Source: JAGRMG01 sp047975215
GTDB taxonomy: Bacteria; Pseudomonadota; Alphaproteobacteria; Rhodobacterales; Rhodobacteraceae
Direction: 5' to 3'
NCBI GenBank assembly: GCA_047975215.1
Contig: JBKEDD010000129.1
Coordinates: forward strand, 1 to 64,000
Length of the DNA stretch: 64,000 bases
Shown: positions 18,210 to 27,776 of the stretch, piece after piece
Position numbering within the stretch: the stretch's first letter is position 1
How the letters are laid out: each line of letters starts with the position of its first letter
Translations under genes and position numbers: made by a program
The notes under the pieces: generated by a model
The model's input: only the letters and a program-made list of their open reading frames with translations
Told to the model about the DNA's origin: nothing
Database searches by the model: none

Positions 18210-19445
18210 ATGAACGCGGCGGGGCTTGATCTTGATTTCGTGCGGGCGCAGTTTCCCGCCTTTGCCGAACCGTCGCTGCGCGGGCGGGCGTTCTTCGAGA
18301 ATGCCGGGGGGTCATACACCTGCGCGCCGGTGATCGACCGGCTGACGCGTTTCTACCGGCAACGCAAGGTGCAGCCCTATGCGCCGTTCGAGGCAAGCCG
18401 TCTGGCGGGCGCGGAGATGGACGAGGCGCGCGCCCGCATGGCGGCGATTCTCGGCGTCGCGGAGGACGAGTTGAGCTTTGGACCCTCCACCACCCAGAAT
18501 ACCTATGTTCTGGCCCAGGCGTTCCGGCAGTTCATGCGGCCCGGCGAGGCGATCATCGTGACCGATCAGGATCACGAGGCCAATTCCGGCCCGTGGCGGC
18601 GGCTGGCGGCCGAGGGCATAGAGATTCGCGAATGGAAGATCGACCCGGCAACCGGCCATCTCGACCCCGAGGCGCTGGAACCGCTGCTTGACGAAAAGGT
18701 GCGGCTGGTCTGCTTTCCGCATTGCTCCAACGTGGTGGGAGAGATCAACCCGGTGGTGGAGATCACCGCCATCGCGCACGCGGCCGGTGCGTTCGTCTGC
18801 GTCGACGGCGTATCGTTCGCGCCGCACGGCTTTCCCGATATCGGGCAACTGGGGCCGGATATCTACCTGTTCTCGGCCTACAAGACCTATGGCCCGCATC
18901 AGGGGCTGATGGTTATCCGCCGTGCACTGGGCGAACTGCTGCCCAACCAGGGGCATCACTTCAACGGGGATGTTCTGTTCAAACGGTTCACGCCGGCCGG
19001 CCCCGACCACGCCCAGATCGCGGCCAGCGCCGGCATGGCCGATTATCTCGATGCGTTGTGCGACCATCACGGCGGCCCTGCCGAGGGCGCGGCGGCGCGG
19101 GCGGGATTCGTCCGCGACCTGATGCGCGAGCACGAGACCGCGCTCCTCCAGCCGCTGCTGGACGCGGTGGCCGAACGCAATAGCGTGCGCCTGATCGGCC
19201 CGGCCGAGGCGGGCCGCCGCGCGCCGACCGTGGCGCTGGCCTTGGAGGGCAGGGCGGGCGAGGCGGTAGCGAGCGCATTGGCCGATCACGGAATCATGGC
19301 GGGGGGCGGGCACTTCTATGCGCAGCGGCCACTTTCGGCGATGGGGGTCGATCCCGGACAGGGCGTGCTGCGGCTGAGCTTTACCCATTACACCACGGCC
19401 GACGAGGTGGGGCGGCTGATAGAAGCCCTTGACCGGGTTCTTTAG
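18210..19445 (+). CDS. Class V aminotransferase / cysteine-desulfurase-like PLP enzyme
   Basis: 411-residue fold-type I PLP enzyme. Key features are FFENAGGSYT near the N-terminus, DHEANSGPW for PLP stacking, CVDGVSFAPHGF with D199, and the Schiff-base lysine K225 in SAYKTYGPHQG. It resembles the SufS/CsdA-type class V family but has no clear mobile active-site cysteine loop, so desulfurase activity is uncertain; another PLP reaction is possible. Start after GGGGAGAAAGT. It stands alone between the BCCT terminator and trgA. Confidence 0.85.
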   Translation: MNAAGLDLDFVRAQFPAFAEPSLRGRAFFENAGGSYTCAPVIDRLTRFYRQRKVQPYAPFEASRLAGAEMDEARARMAAILGVAEDELSFGPSTTQNTYVLAQAFRQFMRPGEAIIVTDQDHEANSGPWRRLAAEGIEIREWKIDPATGHLDPEALEPLLDEKVRLVCFPHCSNVVGEINPVVEITAIAHAAGAFVCVDGVSFAPHGFPDIGQLGPDIYLFSAYKTYGPHQGLMVIRRALGELLPNQGHHFNGDVLFKRFTPAGPDHAQIAASAGMADYLDALCDHHGGPAEGAAARAGFVRDLMREHETALLQPLLDAVAERNSVRLIGPAEAGRRAPTVALALEGRAGEAVASALADHGIMAGGGHFYAQRPLSAMGVDPGQGVLRLSFTHYTTADEVGRLIEALDRVL

Positions 19446-19473
19446 CAGACCGGCACGGCATAGTCGCGCGCCC

Positions 19474-19512
19474 CATACTGTATGCGCGCCTGCGATCAAG
19501 GTTCGCGCGAAC
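19474..19512. promoter_or_regulatory. Two palindromes upstream of trgA
   Basis: CATACTGTATG (19474-19484) and the perfect 12-bp palindrome GTTCGCGCGAAC (19501-19512) lie in the 255-bp spacer before the trgA-trgB-cysK cluster. Either could be an operator. No factor can be named from sequence alone. Confidence 0.35.
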
Positions 19513-19700
19513 GTGACGAAGCGACCAAGACGGCGCTGAAAGCGGATGGAAACCAGGCCCGTCCGTTTGCCGGGCAACTCCTGCCCGGGCCATGGCCGTG
19601 CGGGACCGCTATCAGCGGCGCCGGTCGAGCGGCGGTTCTTGCCAGCGCGCCGGAACCGGCCTAGCCTGATGGTACGCCGACAAGGAGCCGGATTCAGACG

Positions 19701-20147
19701 ATGCCCAACGCCGCCCGACTCGTTGCCGCCCTGTGTCTGGCCCTGCTGGCTTTTGTCGTGTCGGGGCAGGTCAAGGAACTGCTGCCCGACGGCACCTATT
19801 TCGGCAGCTTCACACTCGTCAATGTCGCATTGGGCGTGGTCGTCGGCTGGCTGGTCATGGGCCGGCGCACGCGCACGATCCCCGGCATCGCGCCGGCAAT
19901 CAACAACGGCATCACGGGGGTCGCGGTCCTGGTGTTCTGGGGGCTGTTCGTTCAGGCGACCAATACCATGGTCAAGCTGGCCATGCGCAACCGCTATGGC
20001 GGCCCGTTCGAGGCTATCACCGATACCTTCCGCATCATGTCGGAATACGGCCTGATGATCCTGGTGCCGAACATCCTTGCAACCCTTGCCATCGGGGCGG
20101 TTCTGGCCGGTTTCGCGACCCAATACGCCGCCCGGATGTGGCGATGA
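19701..20147 (+). CDS. trgA: TrgA family tellurite-resistance membrane protein
   Basis: 148 residues with four hydrophobic segments and the TrgA-typical stretch PDGTYFGSFTLVNVALGVVVGWLVMG. In Rhodobacter sphaeroides trgA and trgB, with cysK next to them, contribute to high-level tellurite resistance; the same gene order is seen here. The ribosome site is AAGGAG, 13 bases before the ATG. The biochemical role is unknown. The trgB start lies 24 bp downstream. Confidence 0.88.
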   Translation: MPNAARLVAALCLALLAFVVSGQVKELLPDGTYFGSFTLVNVALGVVVGWLVMGRRTRTIPGIAPAINNGITGVAVLVFWGLFVQATNTMVKLAMRNRYGGPFEAITDTFRIMSEYGLMILVPNILATLAIGAVLAGFATQYAARMWR

Positions 20148-20171
20148 CCCCAGAACGATAGGCCGCGTTTC

Positions 20172-21302
20172 ATGCCCGATCTGTTCTTCTACGGCACCTT
20201 GCGGTATCTGCCGCTCCTGGAACGCGTCCTGGGGCGCGCGGCGGGCGCGATCGACATGCAGCCCGCCCGGTTGCCCGGCCACGCGGTCTACTGGGCCGAC
20301 GGGCAGTCCTTTCCGATGATCGTCGTCGACCCAGACCGAGGCGTCGATGGCCTTGTCGTGCGCGGGCTGAGCACGCAGGACATCGCCCGGCTGGAGTTCT
20401 ACGAGGGCGGATTCGAATACGATCTGCGCCCGGTGCGGCTGACCCTTGGCGATGGCGGCACGGCGCACGCGCGGGTCTTCTTTCCGCCCCGGGGCGCCGA
20501 TGCGCCGCGCCCCGGCGCGCCCTGGTCGCTTGAGGAATGGGCCGCCGAATGGGGACCGCTGACACTGCGCGCGGCGCAGGAAGTGATGGCCTGGTTCGGG
20601 CGGAAGGAGGCCGGCGAGATCGCGCCGCTATTGCCCTCGATCCGGCGCCGCGCGGCATCCTGGCTGGCTGCGCAGGCCCGCCCGCCCGATCCGGCGCGCG
20701 ACATGGCAAGCGATGTGCGCGTCCTGGACCACGGCCATGACGGTCTCAATTTCTTCGGCATGGAACGGGCCGCGCTGCGGTTTCGCCGGCATGACGGCAC
20801 CCTGAGCGGCTCCGTGACCCGGTTCGCCCTGCTGGTCGGAGAGGCGGCGGTGGTGCTTCCCTATGACCCGGTCAACGACTGTGTGCTGCTGGTCGAACAG
20901 TTCCGCGCGCCGGTGTTTCTGGCCGGTGACCGCGCCCCCTGGGTATGGGAGCCGGTGGCCGGGCTGGTCGATCCCGGTGAAACCGCCGAAACCACCGCAC
21001 GCCGCGAAGCCATGGAAGAGGCGGGGCTGACCCTGACGCGGCTGGAAGACGCCGGCCGGTGCTATTCGAGCACTGGGTCATCGGGTGAATTCCTGCACCT
21101 ATTCATCGGAATAGCCGATCTTTCTTCACTTCCGGCGGGTGCCGGAGGCCTGGCATCGGAGGGCGAGGACATCGCCAGCAGGATCGTCGGCTTTGACGAT
21201 CTGATGAGGGGCGTCGATGCCGGGGAGTACAGGGACCTGCCGTTGCTGACGACCGCGCTTTGGCTGGCCCGGCACCGCGACCGGCTGCGCATGACGGCTT
21301 GA
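20172..21302 (+). CDS. trgB: TrgB: gamma-glutamylcyclotransferase-like domain fused to Nudix hydrolase
   Basis: 376 residues in two domains. The N-terminal half (about 1-150) starts FFYGTLRYLPLLERVLG, the AIG2/GGCT-like fold signature. The C-terminal half is an ADP-ribose-pyrophosphatase-type Nudix domain with a complete Nudix box beginning GLVDPGE (about residue 263) and ending REAMEEAGL. It presumably hydrolyses ADP-ribose or a related nucleoside diphosphate. TrgB of R. sphaeroides is linked to tellurite resistance. It sits between trgA and cysK, pointing to thiol or redox stress handling. Confidence 0.9.
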   Translation: MPDLFFYGTLRYLPLLERVLGRAAGAIDMQPARLPGHAVYWADGQSFPMIVVDPDRGVDGLVVRGLSTQDIARLEFYEGGFEYDLRPVRLTLGDGGTAHARVFFPPRGADAPRPGAPWSLEEWAAEWGPLTLRAAQEVMAWFGRKEAGEIAPLLPSIRRRAASWLAAQARPPDPARDMASDVRVLDHGHDGLNFFGMERAALRFRRHDGTLSGSVTRFALLVGEAAVVLPYDPVNDCVLLVEQFRAPVFLAGDRAPWVWEPVAGLVDPGETAETTARREAMEEAGLTLTRLEDAGRCYSSTGSSGEFLHLFIGIADLSSLPAGAGGLASEGEDIASRIVGFDDLMRGVDAGEYRDLPLLTTALWLARHRDRLRMTA

Positions 21303-21357
21303 GATCGGACCGGGCCGGGGTTACATCGAGTCGGGACCAGAAACGGGGGGACGACCC

Positions 21358-22392
21358 ATGCGCATCGCACGCGATCTGGCCGAGGCCGTAGGACACACAC
21401 CGCTGATCCGGCTGCGAAAGGTCAGCGAGGAAACCGGCTGCGAGATCCTCGGCAAGGCGGAGTTCATGAATCCCGGCCAGTCGGTCAAGGACCGTGCGGC
21501 GCTTTACATCATCCGCGACGCGGTGGCGCGCGGCACGCTGCGCCCCGGCGGTACCATCGTCGAGGGTACCGCCGGCAACACCGGGATCGGGCTGGCGCTG
21601 GTCGGCGCCTCGATGGGGTTCAGAACCGTCATCGTCATCCCGGAAACGCAAAGCGAGGAAAAGAAGGACATGCTGCGGCTGGCCGGCGCCGAGCTGGTGC
21701 AGGTGCCCGCGGCGCCCTATCGCAACCCGAACAATTTCGTGCGCTATTCCGAACGCCTGGCCGACGAGTTGAACAAGACCAGACCCAATGGCGCGATCTG
21801 GGCCAACCAGTTCGACAATGTGGCCAACCGCCGGGCGCATGTGGAGACGACGGGCCCCGAAATCTGGGAACAGACGGGCGGGCGGGTGGACGGATTCATC
21901 TGCGCGGTGGGCTCGGGCGGCACGCTGGCCGGGGTCGCCGAGGCATTGCAGCCGAGGGGCGTGCGAGTCGGGCTGGCCGATCCGATGGGGGCCGCGCTCT
22001 ATTCCTACTACACCACCGGAGAGTTGAAAAGCGAGGGCGGTTCGGTCGCCGAGGGGATCGGCCAGGTGCGGATCACCCGCAACCTCGAAGGCTTCGCCCC
22101 GGATTTCACCTGCCGTATCGCGGATGACGAGGCATTGCCCTACCTGTTCGACCTGCTGCACGAGGAAGGGCTTGCCATGGGCGGCTCGACCGCCATCAAC
22201 ATCGCCGGTGCGGTGCGCATGGCCCGCGAGATGGGGCCGGGTCATACTATCGTCACCGTGTTGTGCGACTACGGCACGCGCTACCAGTCCAAACTGTTCA
22301 ACCCGGACTTCCTGAGGGAAAAGAACCTTCCGGTGCCCGACTGGATGAGCCGCGCTCCGGCCAGTATCCCCGGCGTGTTCGAGGACACATGA
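21358..22392 (+). CDS. cysK: Cysteine synthase A (O-acetylserine sulfhydrylase)
   Basis: PLP enzyme making cysteine from O-acetylserine and sulfide. The 344 residues include GHTPLIRL, the Schiff-base lysine in NPGQSVKDRAA, the substrate loop GTAGNTGIG and the phosphate loop GSGGTLAG. The C-terminal part is longer than in E. coli CysK, as is usual for this alphaproteobacterial subtype. It follows trgB by 55 bp and overlaps the next gene by 4 bp (ATGA). Its role in tellurite tolerance in Rhodobacter is probably through thiol supply. Confidence 0.94.
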   Translation: MRIARDLAEAVGHTPLIRLRKVSEETGCEILGKAEFMNPGQSVKDRAALYIIRDAVARGTLRPGGTIVEGTAGNTGIGLALVGASMGFRTVIVIPETQSEEKKDMLRLAGAELVQVPAAPYRNPNNFVRYSERLADELNKTRPNGAIWANQFDNVANRRAHVETTGPEIWEQTGGRVDGFICAVGSGGTLAGVAEALQPRGVRVGLADPMGAALYSYYTTGELKSEGGSVAEGIGQVRITRNLEGFAPDFTCRIADDEALPYLFDLLHEEGLAMGGSTAINIAGAVRMAREMGPGHTIVTVLCDYGTRYQSKLFNPDFLREKNLPVPDWMSRAPASIPGVFEDT

Positions 22393-24773
22393 CCACCGTT
22401 GCGCGAGGCTTCCTTGCGACCCTGTGCACGCTTGTGCTGTTGTTCGTCGCCCAGCTTGGCGGCGCGCAGGTTACCGACAGGCAGCGTGAGTACTTTGACG
22501 AATGGCAAAAGACCGCCACGCGCGCCGAACAGGTAATCGACGCGCAGCGCGCTTCGAACGCCGCTCTCGAAAATCTGCGCGCCGAGATTGCCGGCTATCG
22601 CGAGGCTTTCGCCACCACGCGAGCCGCGAATTCGGCGCGGATCAAGACCCTGAGATCGCAGATCGACGCGCTGGGCCCGCCACCCGGCGACGGCGAGGAG
22701 GAACCCGCCGATCTCGCCACGCTGCGCGTATCGCTCAACGAACAACTCGATGCGCTGCGGGTGCCGCGCGTGGTAGCCGAGGAAGCTCACAACCGCGCCG
22801 ACGGCCTGATCGGCGAGATCGACCGCATAATCCGTGAACGTCAGGCCAGCAAGCTGCTCTCGCGCGGCCCCTCACCGCTCAACCCCGAGCATTGGCCAAA
22901 GGCGCTGCGCGATGTCCAGAACGCATTGAGCGCCCTTGTGAAGGAAACCGCGGACCTGACCCGGTCGCGTGCCAGCCGCGAGGTACTGCACGACAACCTG
23001 CTGCCTATTGGCGGTCTCGTACTGCTTGGGCTGGTGCTGTTGTTTCGCGCCCACGCCTGGGCGGAACGGCTTGGGGATTACCTGCGCCGTTTCGGCGGCC
23101 GCGGCTCGGGGGTGTGGTCTTTCGTTGTCTCGCTGACCAAGATTTTTTTGCCGCTGGCCGGTGTCGTCGCGATCACCCATGCCCTGACGATGTCGGGCAT
23201 GCTGGGTCTGCGCGGCACCCTGATTGCAGAGGCGCTGCCGCGATGGGCTGCCACCCTGCTGTTCTTCAGATGGCTGGCCGACCGGCTGCTGCCCAGGGGC
23301 GCAACCGATGAACTGGTGCCGGTGATTCCGTCGCGCAAGCGCGAAACCCGATACTATATCGCCCTGCTGGCGTGGATGCTGGTGTTGTTTGACGCGGTCC
23401 GCCTGTTCGGACAGATCGAAAGCATCTCCGAGGCCTCGCTCGCCGTCATTTCCTTTCCGGGGATCGTCATTACATCGCTGATCCTGTCGCGCATGCAGGG
23501 TATCCGGCTGCGCGAGGCTTCGGATACCGACGAACCCGGCACGGCACGCGGTTCGGCGGCTGCCGGTGTCGTGCGGCTGGCGCGCAAGGGGGCGATCGTT
23601 CTGAGCATGGCAGCCCCGGTCCTGGCCGCGGCGGGATATGTCTATGCCGCCGATGCCATCATCTACCCGGTGGTTCTGACGCTGGCGCTGATCGCCGTCT
23701 GCGTGGTGTTGCAGCATTTCGTTACCGATCTTTACGGGTGGCTCTGGCATCATGGCGAATCGGCCCGGGATTCGCTGTTTTCCGTGCTTGCCGGATTCGC
23801 GCTTGCGCTGCTTTCGATCCCGGTCCTGGCGTTGATCTGGGGCGCCCGGGTCGCCGACCTGACCGAGGTCTGGGCGATGTTCATGGCCGGGTTTCAGGTT
23901 GGCGATGCGCGCGTCTCGCCCGAAGTATTCGTCATTTTTGCCGTGGTGTTCGGCGCCGGATACATGCTCACGCGCCTGTTGCAGGGCGGATTGCGCAACT
24001 CCCTGCTGCCGAAAACCGGCATCGACCCGGGGGGGCAGAACGCGCTGGTTTCGGGAACCGGCTATATCGGCATCTTTCTGGCCTCGCTCGTCGCCATTGC
24101 CGCCGCCGGACTTGACCTTTCGTCGCTGGCGCTGGTCGCCGGGGCGTTGTCGGTCGGCATCGGTTTCGGGCTTCAGACGATCGTTTCCAACTTTGTCAGC
24201 GGGATCATCCTGCTTATCGAACGCCCGATTTCGAAAGGCGACTGGGTCGAGGTCAACGGCCTCATGGGCTATGTGCGCGACATTTCGGTTCGTTCCACGC
24301 GCATCGAAACCTTCGACCGTACCGATGTCATCGTGCCGAACTCGGATCTGATTTCGGGCACCGTCACCAACTATACGCGGGGCAATACCATTGGACGGGT
24401 GATTGTCCCGGTTGGCGTGGCGTATTCATGCGATCCCCGCAAGGTGGAAAAGATACTTCTCGAGATCGCCAACGCGCATCCGATGGTTCTGGCAAATCCG
24501 GCACCCAGCGTGGCGTTCCAGGGCTTTGGCGCCAGTTCGATGGACTTCGAGATCCGCGCGATTCTGCGCGATGTGAACTGGGTGCTGAGTGTGCGTTCGG
24601 ACATGAACTACGAAATCGCCCGCCGCTTTGCCGCCGAAGGTATCGAAATTCCATTCCCGCAAAGCGATATCTGGCTGCGCAACCCCGAAACGCTGCCCGG
24701 GGCCACCCGACCCGCGCAAACGCCTGCGGCGCGGCCGGACACTCCCGGGACGGATGCGAAGAATGACGAATGA
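22389..24773 (+). CDS. MscS-type mechanosensitive channel with DUF3772 N-terminus
   Basis: 794-residue inner-membrane channel of the large MscK/MscS class. A signal peptide (1-26) precedes a periplasmic helical/coiled-coil DUF3772 region (about 30-180), then about ten membrane helices. The MscS pore helix region SSLALVAGALSVGIGFGLQTIVSNFVSGIILLIERPI is followed by the cytoplasmic beta domain with VRSTRIETFDRTDVIVPNSDLIS. The C-terminal tail is Pro-rich. It overlaps cysK by 4 bp, so it is co-translated with the tellurite cluster and likely releases solutes on hypo-osmotic shock. Confidence 0.92.
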   Translation: MTTVARGFLATLCTLVLLFVAQLGGAQVTDRQREYFDEWQKTATRAEQVIDAQRASNAALENLRAEIAGYREAFATTRAANSARIKTLRSQIDALGPPPGDGEEEPADLATLRVSLNEQLDALRVPRVVAEEAHNRADGLIGEIDRIIRERQASKLLSRGPSPLNPEHWPKALRDVQNALSALVKETADLTRSRASREVLHDNLLPIGGLVLLGLVLLFRAHAWAERLGDYLRRFGGRGSGVWSFVVSLTKIFLPLAGVVAITHALTMSGMLGLRGTLIAEALPRWAATLLFFRWLADRLLPRGATDELVPVIPSRKRETRYYIALLAWMLVLFDAVRLFGQIESISEASLAVISFPGIVITSLILSRMQGIRLREASDTDEPGTARGSAAAGVVRLARKGAIVLSMAAPVLAAAGYVYAADAIIYPVVLTLALIAVCVVLQHFVTDLYGWLWHHGESARDSLFSVLAGFALALLSIPVLALIWGARVADLTEVWAMFMAGFQVGDARVSPEVFVIFAVVFGAGYMLTRLLQGGLRNSLLPKTGIDPGGQNALVSGTGYIGIFLASLVAIAAAGLDLSSLALVAGALSVGIGFGLQTIVSNFVSGIILLIERPISKGDWVEVNGLMGYVRDISVRSTRIETFDRTDVIVPNSDLISGTVTNYTRGNTIGRVIVPVGVAYSCDPRKVEKILLEIANAHPMVLANPAPSVAFQGFGASSMDFEIRAILRDVNWVLSVRSDMNYEIARRFAAEGIEIPFPQSDIWLRNPETLPGATRPAQTPAARPDTPGTDAKNDE

Positions 24774-24842
24774 GGCCCGGGCACCCGGCGGCACATGTGC
24801 GGCCCTTGGCACGGGCCTGGGCGCGGGCGGGATGACAGGGCC

Positions 24843-25289
24843 ATGACACTCGGGCAGCAGCTCTTGTGGGGCGGTGTCACGATGGGGCTGTGCCTTGTCA
24901 TCGAGACGCTGTTCCTGGTCTGGGCCACCACGATCCTGCGCCGCATCGCCCGCAGACTTTGGGCTGCAAGCCCGTCGGCAGGGGCGGGGACGCTGATCCT
25001 GACGGCCCTCGTCTTCATCCTGCTGGCCCATACCGCGCAGATCGCGATCTGGTCGTGCGTCTGGTTGCAGAGCGGTGCGCTGGGGACCTGGAACGAGGCG
25101 GTCTACTTTTCGCTCGTTACCTACACCACCGTCGGCTATGGCGATATCACGCTCGAACCGGGGCTGCGGGTGTTCGGCACCTTCGCGGGGGTCGCCGGAG
25201 TGCTGGGGTTCGGCATCAGCACGGCCTTTCTGATCGCACTCATGACCCGGCTGTTGCAGGACCGGCTGTTTTCCACCATCGGCAAGTGA
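24843..25289 (+). CDS. Two-helix potassium-type ion channel
   Basis: 148 residues with three hydrophobic segments. The pore loop TYTTVGYGDI is an exact K+ selectivity filter. The inner helix follows (VLGFGISTAFLIAL). It lacks an RCK or cyclic-nucleotide domain, so gating is unknown. The ATG at 24843 is used; an in-frame start 48 bases upstream adds non-conserved residues. It follows the MscS gene by 69 bp. Confidence 0.85.
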   Translation: MTLGQQLLWGGVTMGLCLVIETLFLVWATTILRRIARRLWAASPSAGAGTLILTALVFILLAHTAQIAIWSCVWLQSGALGTWNEAVYFSLVTYTTVGYGDITLEPGLRVFGTFAGVAGVLGFGISTAFLIALMTRLLQDRLFSTIGK

Positions 25290-25298
25290 TTTCACCGT

Positions 25299-26708
25299 TT
25301 ACAGGATCGGCGAGAACAGGCGGGCCACCGGCGCGCCATAGCGGATATGAAGCGGCTGCTGGGCGATGGTGCGCGTCTGTTCATAGCTAAGCTCGAAATC
25401 GGCGCGAAACATGGAATCGAGCGCCGCGGCCGCCTGTTGGTCGAAGAACAGGGCCATCGCCTCGAAATTCAGCCGGAACGACCGGTTGTCAAGGTTGGTG
25501 GTGCCTACCGCGGCGAGTTGATCATCGACCAGAAACGCCTTCTGATGCATGAAACCGCGCATGAAACGGAACACGCGCACGCCGCTTTGCGTCATCTCGT
25601 CGAAATAGGCATAGGCGGCAAGCCAGGTCACGCGGTTGTCGGCGTGATCGGGCACCAGCACGCGCACGTCAACGCCACGCAGCGCGGCATGTTTCAATGC
25701 CGTCATGACATCGAGATCGGGCACGAAATAGGGCGAGGCGATCCAGATTCTCGTCTGTGCCGCCGCGATCGCGGAAAAGAACATCATGCTGCCGGTTTCG
25801 ATGGCATCGCCCGGCCCGGTGGCGACGATCAGGGCGGTCATGTCCTCGGGCACGCGCCGGACGTCCCAGTTCAGTTCGTCCAGCAGCAGGCTGTCGGTGG
25901 CCCAGTGCCAATCCTCCACGAAAATAAGTTGCAGTTGCAGCACCACCGGCCCGCGCACCCGGTAGTGCGTGTCGCGCCACGGGCTCATGGCGGGGTCGCG
26001 CCCCATGTATTCGTCGCCGACATTGTGCCCCCCGATGAACCCCGTGATGCCGTCGACCACGACGGTCTTGCGGTGGTTGCGGTAGTTCAGCTGAAAGCGG
26101 AACTTGGGGCCGCGCTCACTGTCGCGGTCGGCCACGTCGATACCGGCGGCGCGCAATTCGTCCGTATAGGCGCGCGGCAGCTTGTAGCTGCCGACCGCAT
26201 CGATCATGAAGCGCACATGCACGCCGCGCCGCGCCGCCGCAACAAGCCGTTCCTTGACGGCCTTCCCCAGTTCATCGTCGTGCACGATGTAGAACTGGAA
26301 CAGGACATAGTCTTGCGCAGCGTCTATCGCCTGAAATATCGCGGCGAATGTCGCCTCGCCGTCGATCAGCAGATCGGCACCGTTGCCGCGCACCGCCTGC
26401 ATTTTGGCGATGCTTTCGAACGGGGCGCGGTTGATTGCATCCTCGCCGAGATCGGGCCTGTGCTGCGAGGCGAACGCCCTGAGCCCTTCCACCACGCGCC
26501 TGGATTCAAGCCGCGCGATCCGGTAGCCGCGAAACCGGTGATGGCCGAGAAACAGATATAGCGGCACCCCGAGGATCGGAATCGCGATCAGGAACACACC
26601 CCAGCCCACCGCGCCCTGCGGCGTGCGGGCCGCAACGGCGGCATGCACGGCGCAAAACAGCGCCGAGGCATAGAGCATGAATACCAGAGTGCCAAGGACG
26701 ATCGTCAT
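25299..26708 (-). CDS. cls: Cardiolipin synthase (phospholipase D family)
   Basis: 469 residues. Two N-terminal membrane segments (1-55) precede two PLD catalytic motifs: HRKTVVVD (HxKx4D, followed by GGHN) in the first half and HQKAFLVDD in the second (followed by GTTN). It condenses two phosphatidylglycerols to cardiolipin at the inner membrane. The gene converges on the K+-channel gene with a 9-bp gap and follows the HAD phosphatase gene by 19 bp, likely in one transcript with it. Confidence 0.94.
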   Translation of the reverse strand: MTIVLGTLVFMLYASALFCAVHAAVAARTPQGAVGWGVFLIAIPILGVPLYLFLGHHRFRGYRIARLESRRVVEGLRAFASQHRPDLGEDAINRAPFESIAKMQAVRGNGADLLIDGEATFAAIFQAIDAAQDYVLFQFYIVHDDELGKAVKERLVAAARRGVHVRFMIDAVGSYKLPRAYTDELRAAGIDVADRDSERGPKFRFQLNYRNHRKTVVVDGITGFIGGHNVGDEYMGRDPAMSPWRDTHYRVRGPVVLQLQLIFVEDWHWATDSLLLDELNWDVRRVPEDMTALIVATGPGDAIETGSMMFFSAIAAAQTRIWIASPYFVPDLDVMTALKHAALRGVDVRVLVPDHADNRVTWLAAYAYFDEMTQSGVRVFRFMRGFMHQKAFLVDDQLAAVGTTNLDNRSFRLNFEAMALFFDQQAAAALDSMFRADFELSYEQTRTIAQQPLHIRYGAPVARLFSPIL

Positions 26709-26727
26709 TCGGGTCGGCCCAGCGAAC

Positions 26728-27708
26728 CTACCTTGCGCCGGAATAGATGCGCGACCAGTCCTTCGCCATGTCCACGATCAGCCAGCCGCGGCCCGGGCCT
26801 TCGTCAAGCCCGCGCGCAAGAACGCCGATATGACCCTCGCGGTCATAGGCAAACTCGCGTGTCGCGTCGGTATGGTGGATCAGCAGACCCAGCCGCGCGC
26901 CGTCCCCGGCGGTGGTGTATTCGAGCATCTGGAAATCGCCGTCGGAGTTGCCGGCCGCGAAAATCGGGCGCCGCCCGATGATCCGGTCTATGGCCAGCGG
27001 CTTGCCTTCCTTGTCATCGTTGAAGAACAACTGCGGATCCCGCATGATGACGGGCTGTCCGCTTTTGACGTGGTAGCTGCTGGCAAGCGATGTGCCGATT
27101 ACCTGTTGGGGCGGAATGCCATAGGCGCGTTCGGCAAAGACCCGTATGAAATGAACGCCGCCGCCGGAAACGATGTAGGTGATAAAGCCCTCGTCGCGCA
27201 GGTATCGCAGCAGTTCCGTCATCGGCTGATAGGTCATCTGCTCATAGCGCAGGCCGGTCTTGGGATGACGCGCACTATCCAACCAGGCCCGGGCATTGGC
27301 CTGGAACTGTTCCACGCTCAGCCCGGAATGCGAGAGGGCCAGGATCTCGGCCAGCGCCGAATTTCCGCCGGCCAGCGCGGTCTGGTAATCGCCTGCCGCC
27401 GCGGCCCTCAGCGCGTCGGAGGTCAGAACCGAGGGGTCATCCTTGCCGCGCCGCGCCACGTCATCGAATGCAAAGATGAGCTGGAAATAGGCCGGCTGCT
27501 CGGCCCAGAGCGTGCCGTCGTTGTCGAACACGGCGATGCGCGCCTCGGGGGGGACATAGCTGTCGGAGGCCGGATCGGTCACGTCATCGACAAAGGCGCG
27601 GATCCGCGCCTTGCTGTCGCCGTCGTTCCAGGACGGCAGCGGATCGGCCAGCGCGACCGCACAGAACGCGGCCGAGGCCGCGAGCGATAGAACGAGTCGT
27701 TGCAGCAT
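26728..27708 (-). CDS. Exported HAD-superfamily phosphatase
   Basis: 326 residues with a clear signal peptide (1-20: MLQRLVLSLAASAAFCAVAL, then ADP). HAD motif I is FDNDGT with nucleophile D62 and acid D64, motif II is in YIVSGGGVHFI and motif IV is GNSDGDFQM. It resembles phosphoserine-phosphatase-like periplasmic hydrolases; the substrate is unknown. The start chosen begins the signal peptide and follows GAGAGGATCTCCG. An alternative ATG at 27780 overlaps the upstream stop (ATGA) but would bury the signal peptide behind 24 residues. Confidence 0.85.
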   Translation of the reverse strand: MLQRLVLSLAASAAFCAVALADPLPSWNDGDSKARIRAFVDDVTDPASDSYVPPEARIAVFDNDGTLWAEQPAYFQLIFAFDDVARRGKDDPSVLTSDALRAAAAGDYQTALAGGNSALAEILALSHSGLSVEQFQANARAWLDSARHPKTGLRYEQMTYQPMTELLRYLRDEGFITYIVSGGGVHFIRVFAERAYGIPPQQVIGTSLASSYHVKSGQPVIMRDPQLFFNDDKEGKPLAIDRIIGRRPIFAAGNSDGDFQMLEYTTAGDGARLGLLIHHTDATREFAYDREGHIGVLARGLDEGPGRGWLIVDMAKDWSRIYSGAR

Positions 27709-27776
27709 CGGAGATCCTCTCTGTTCGGGGTTGCCGGTACGGGCCGGTTCTGTCACCGGGGGCAAGCTCGGCTCGG

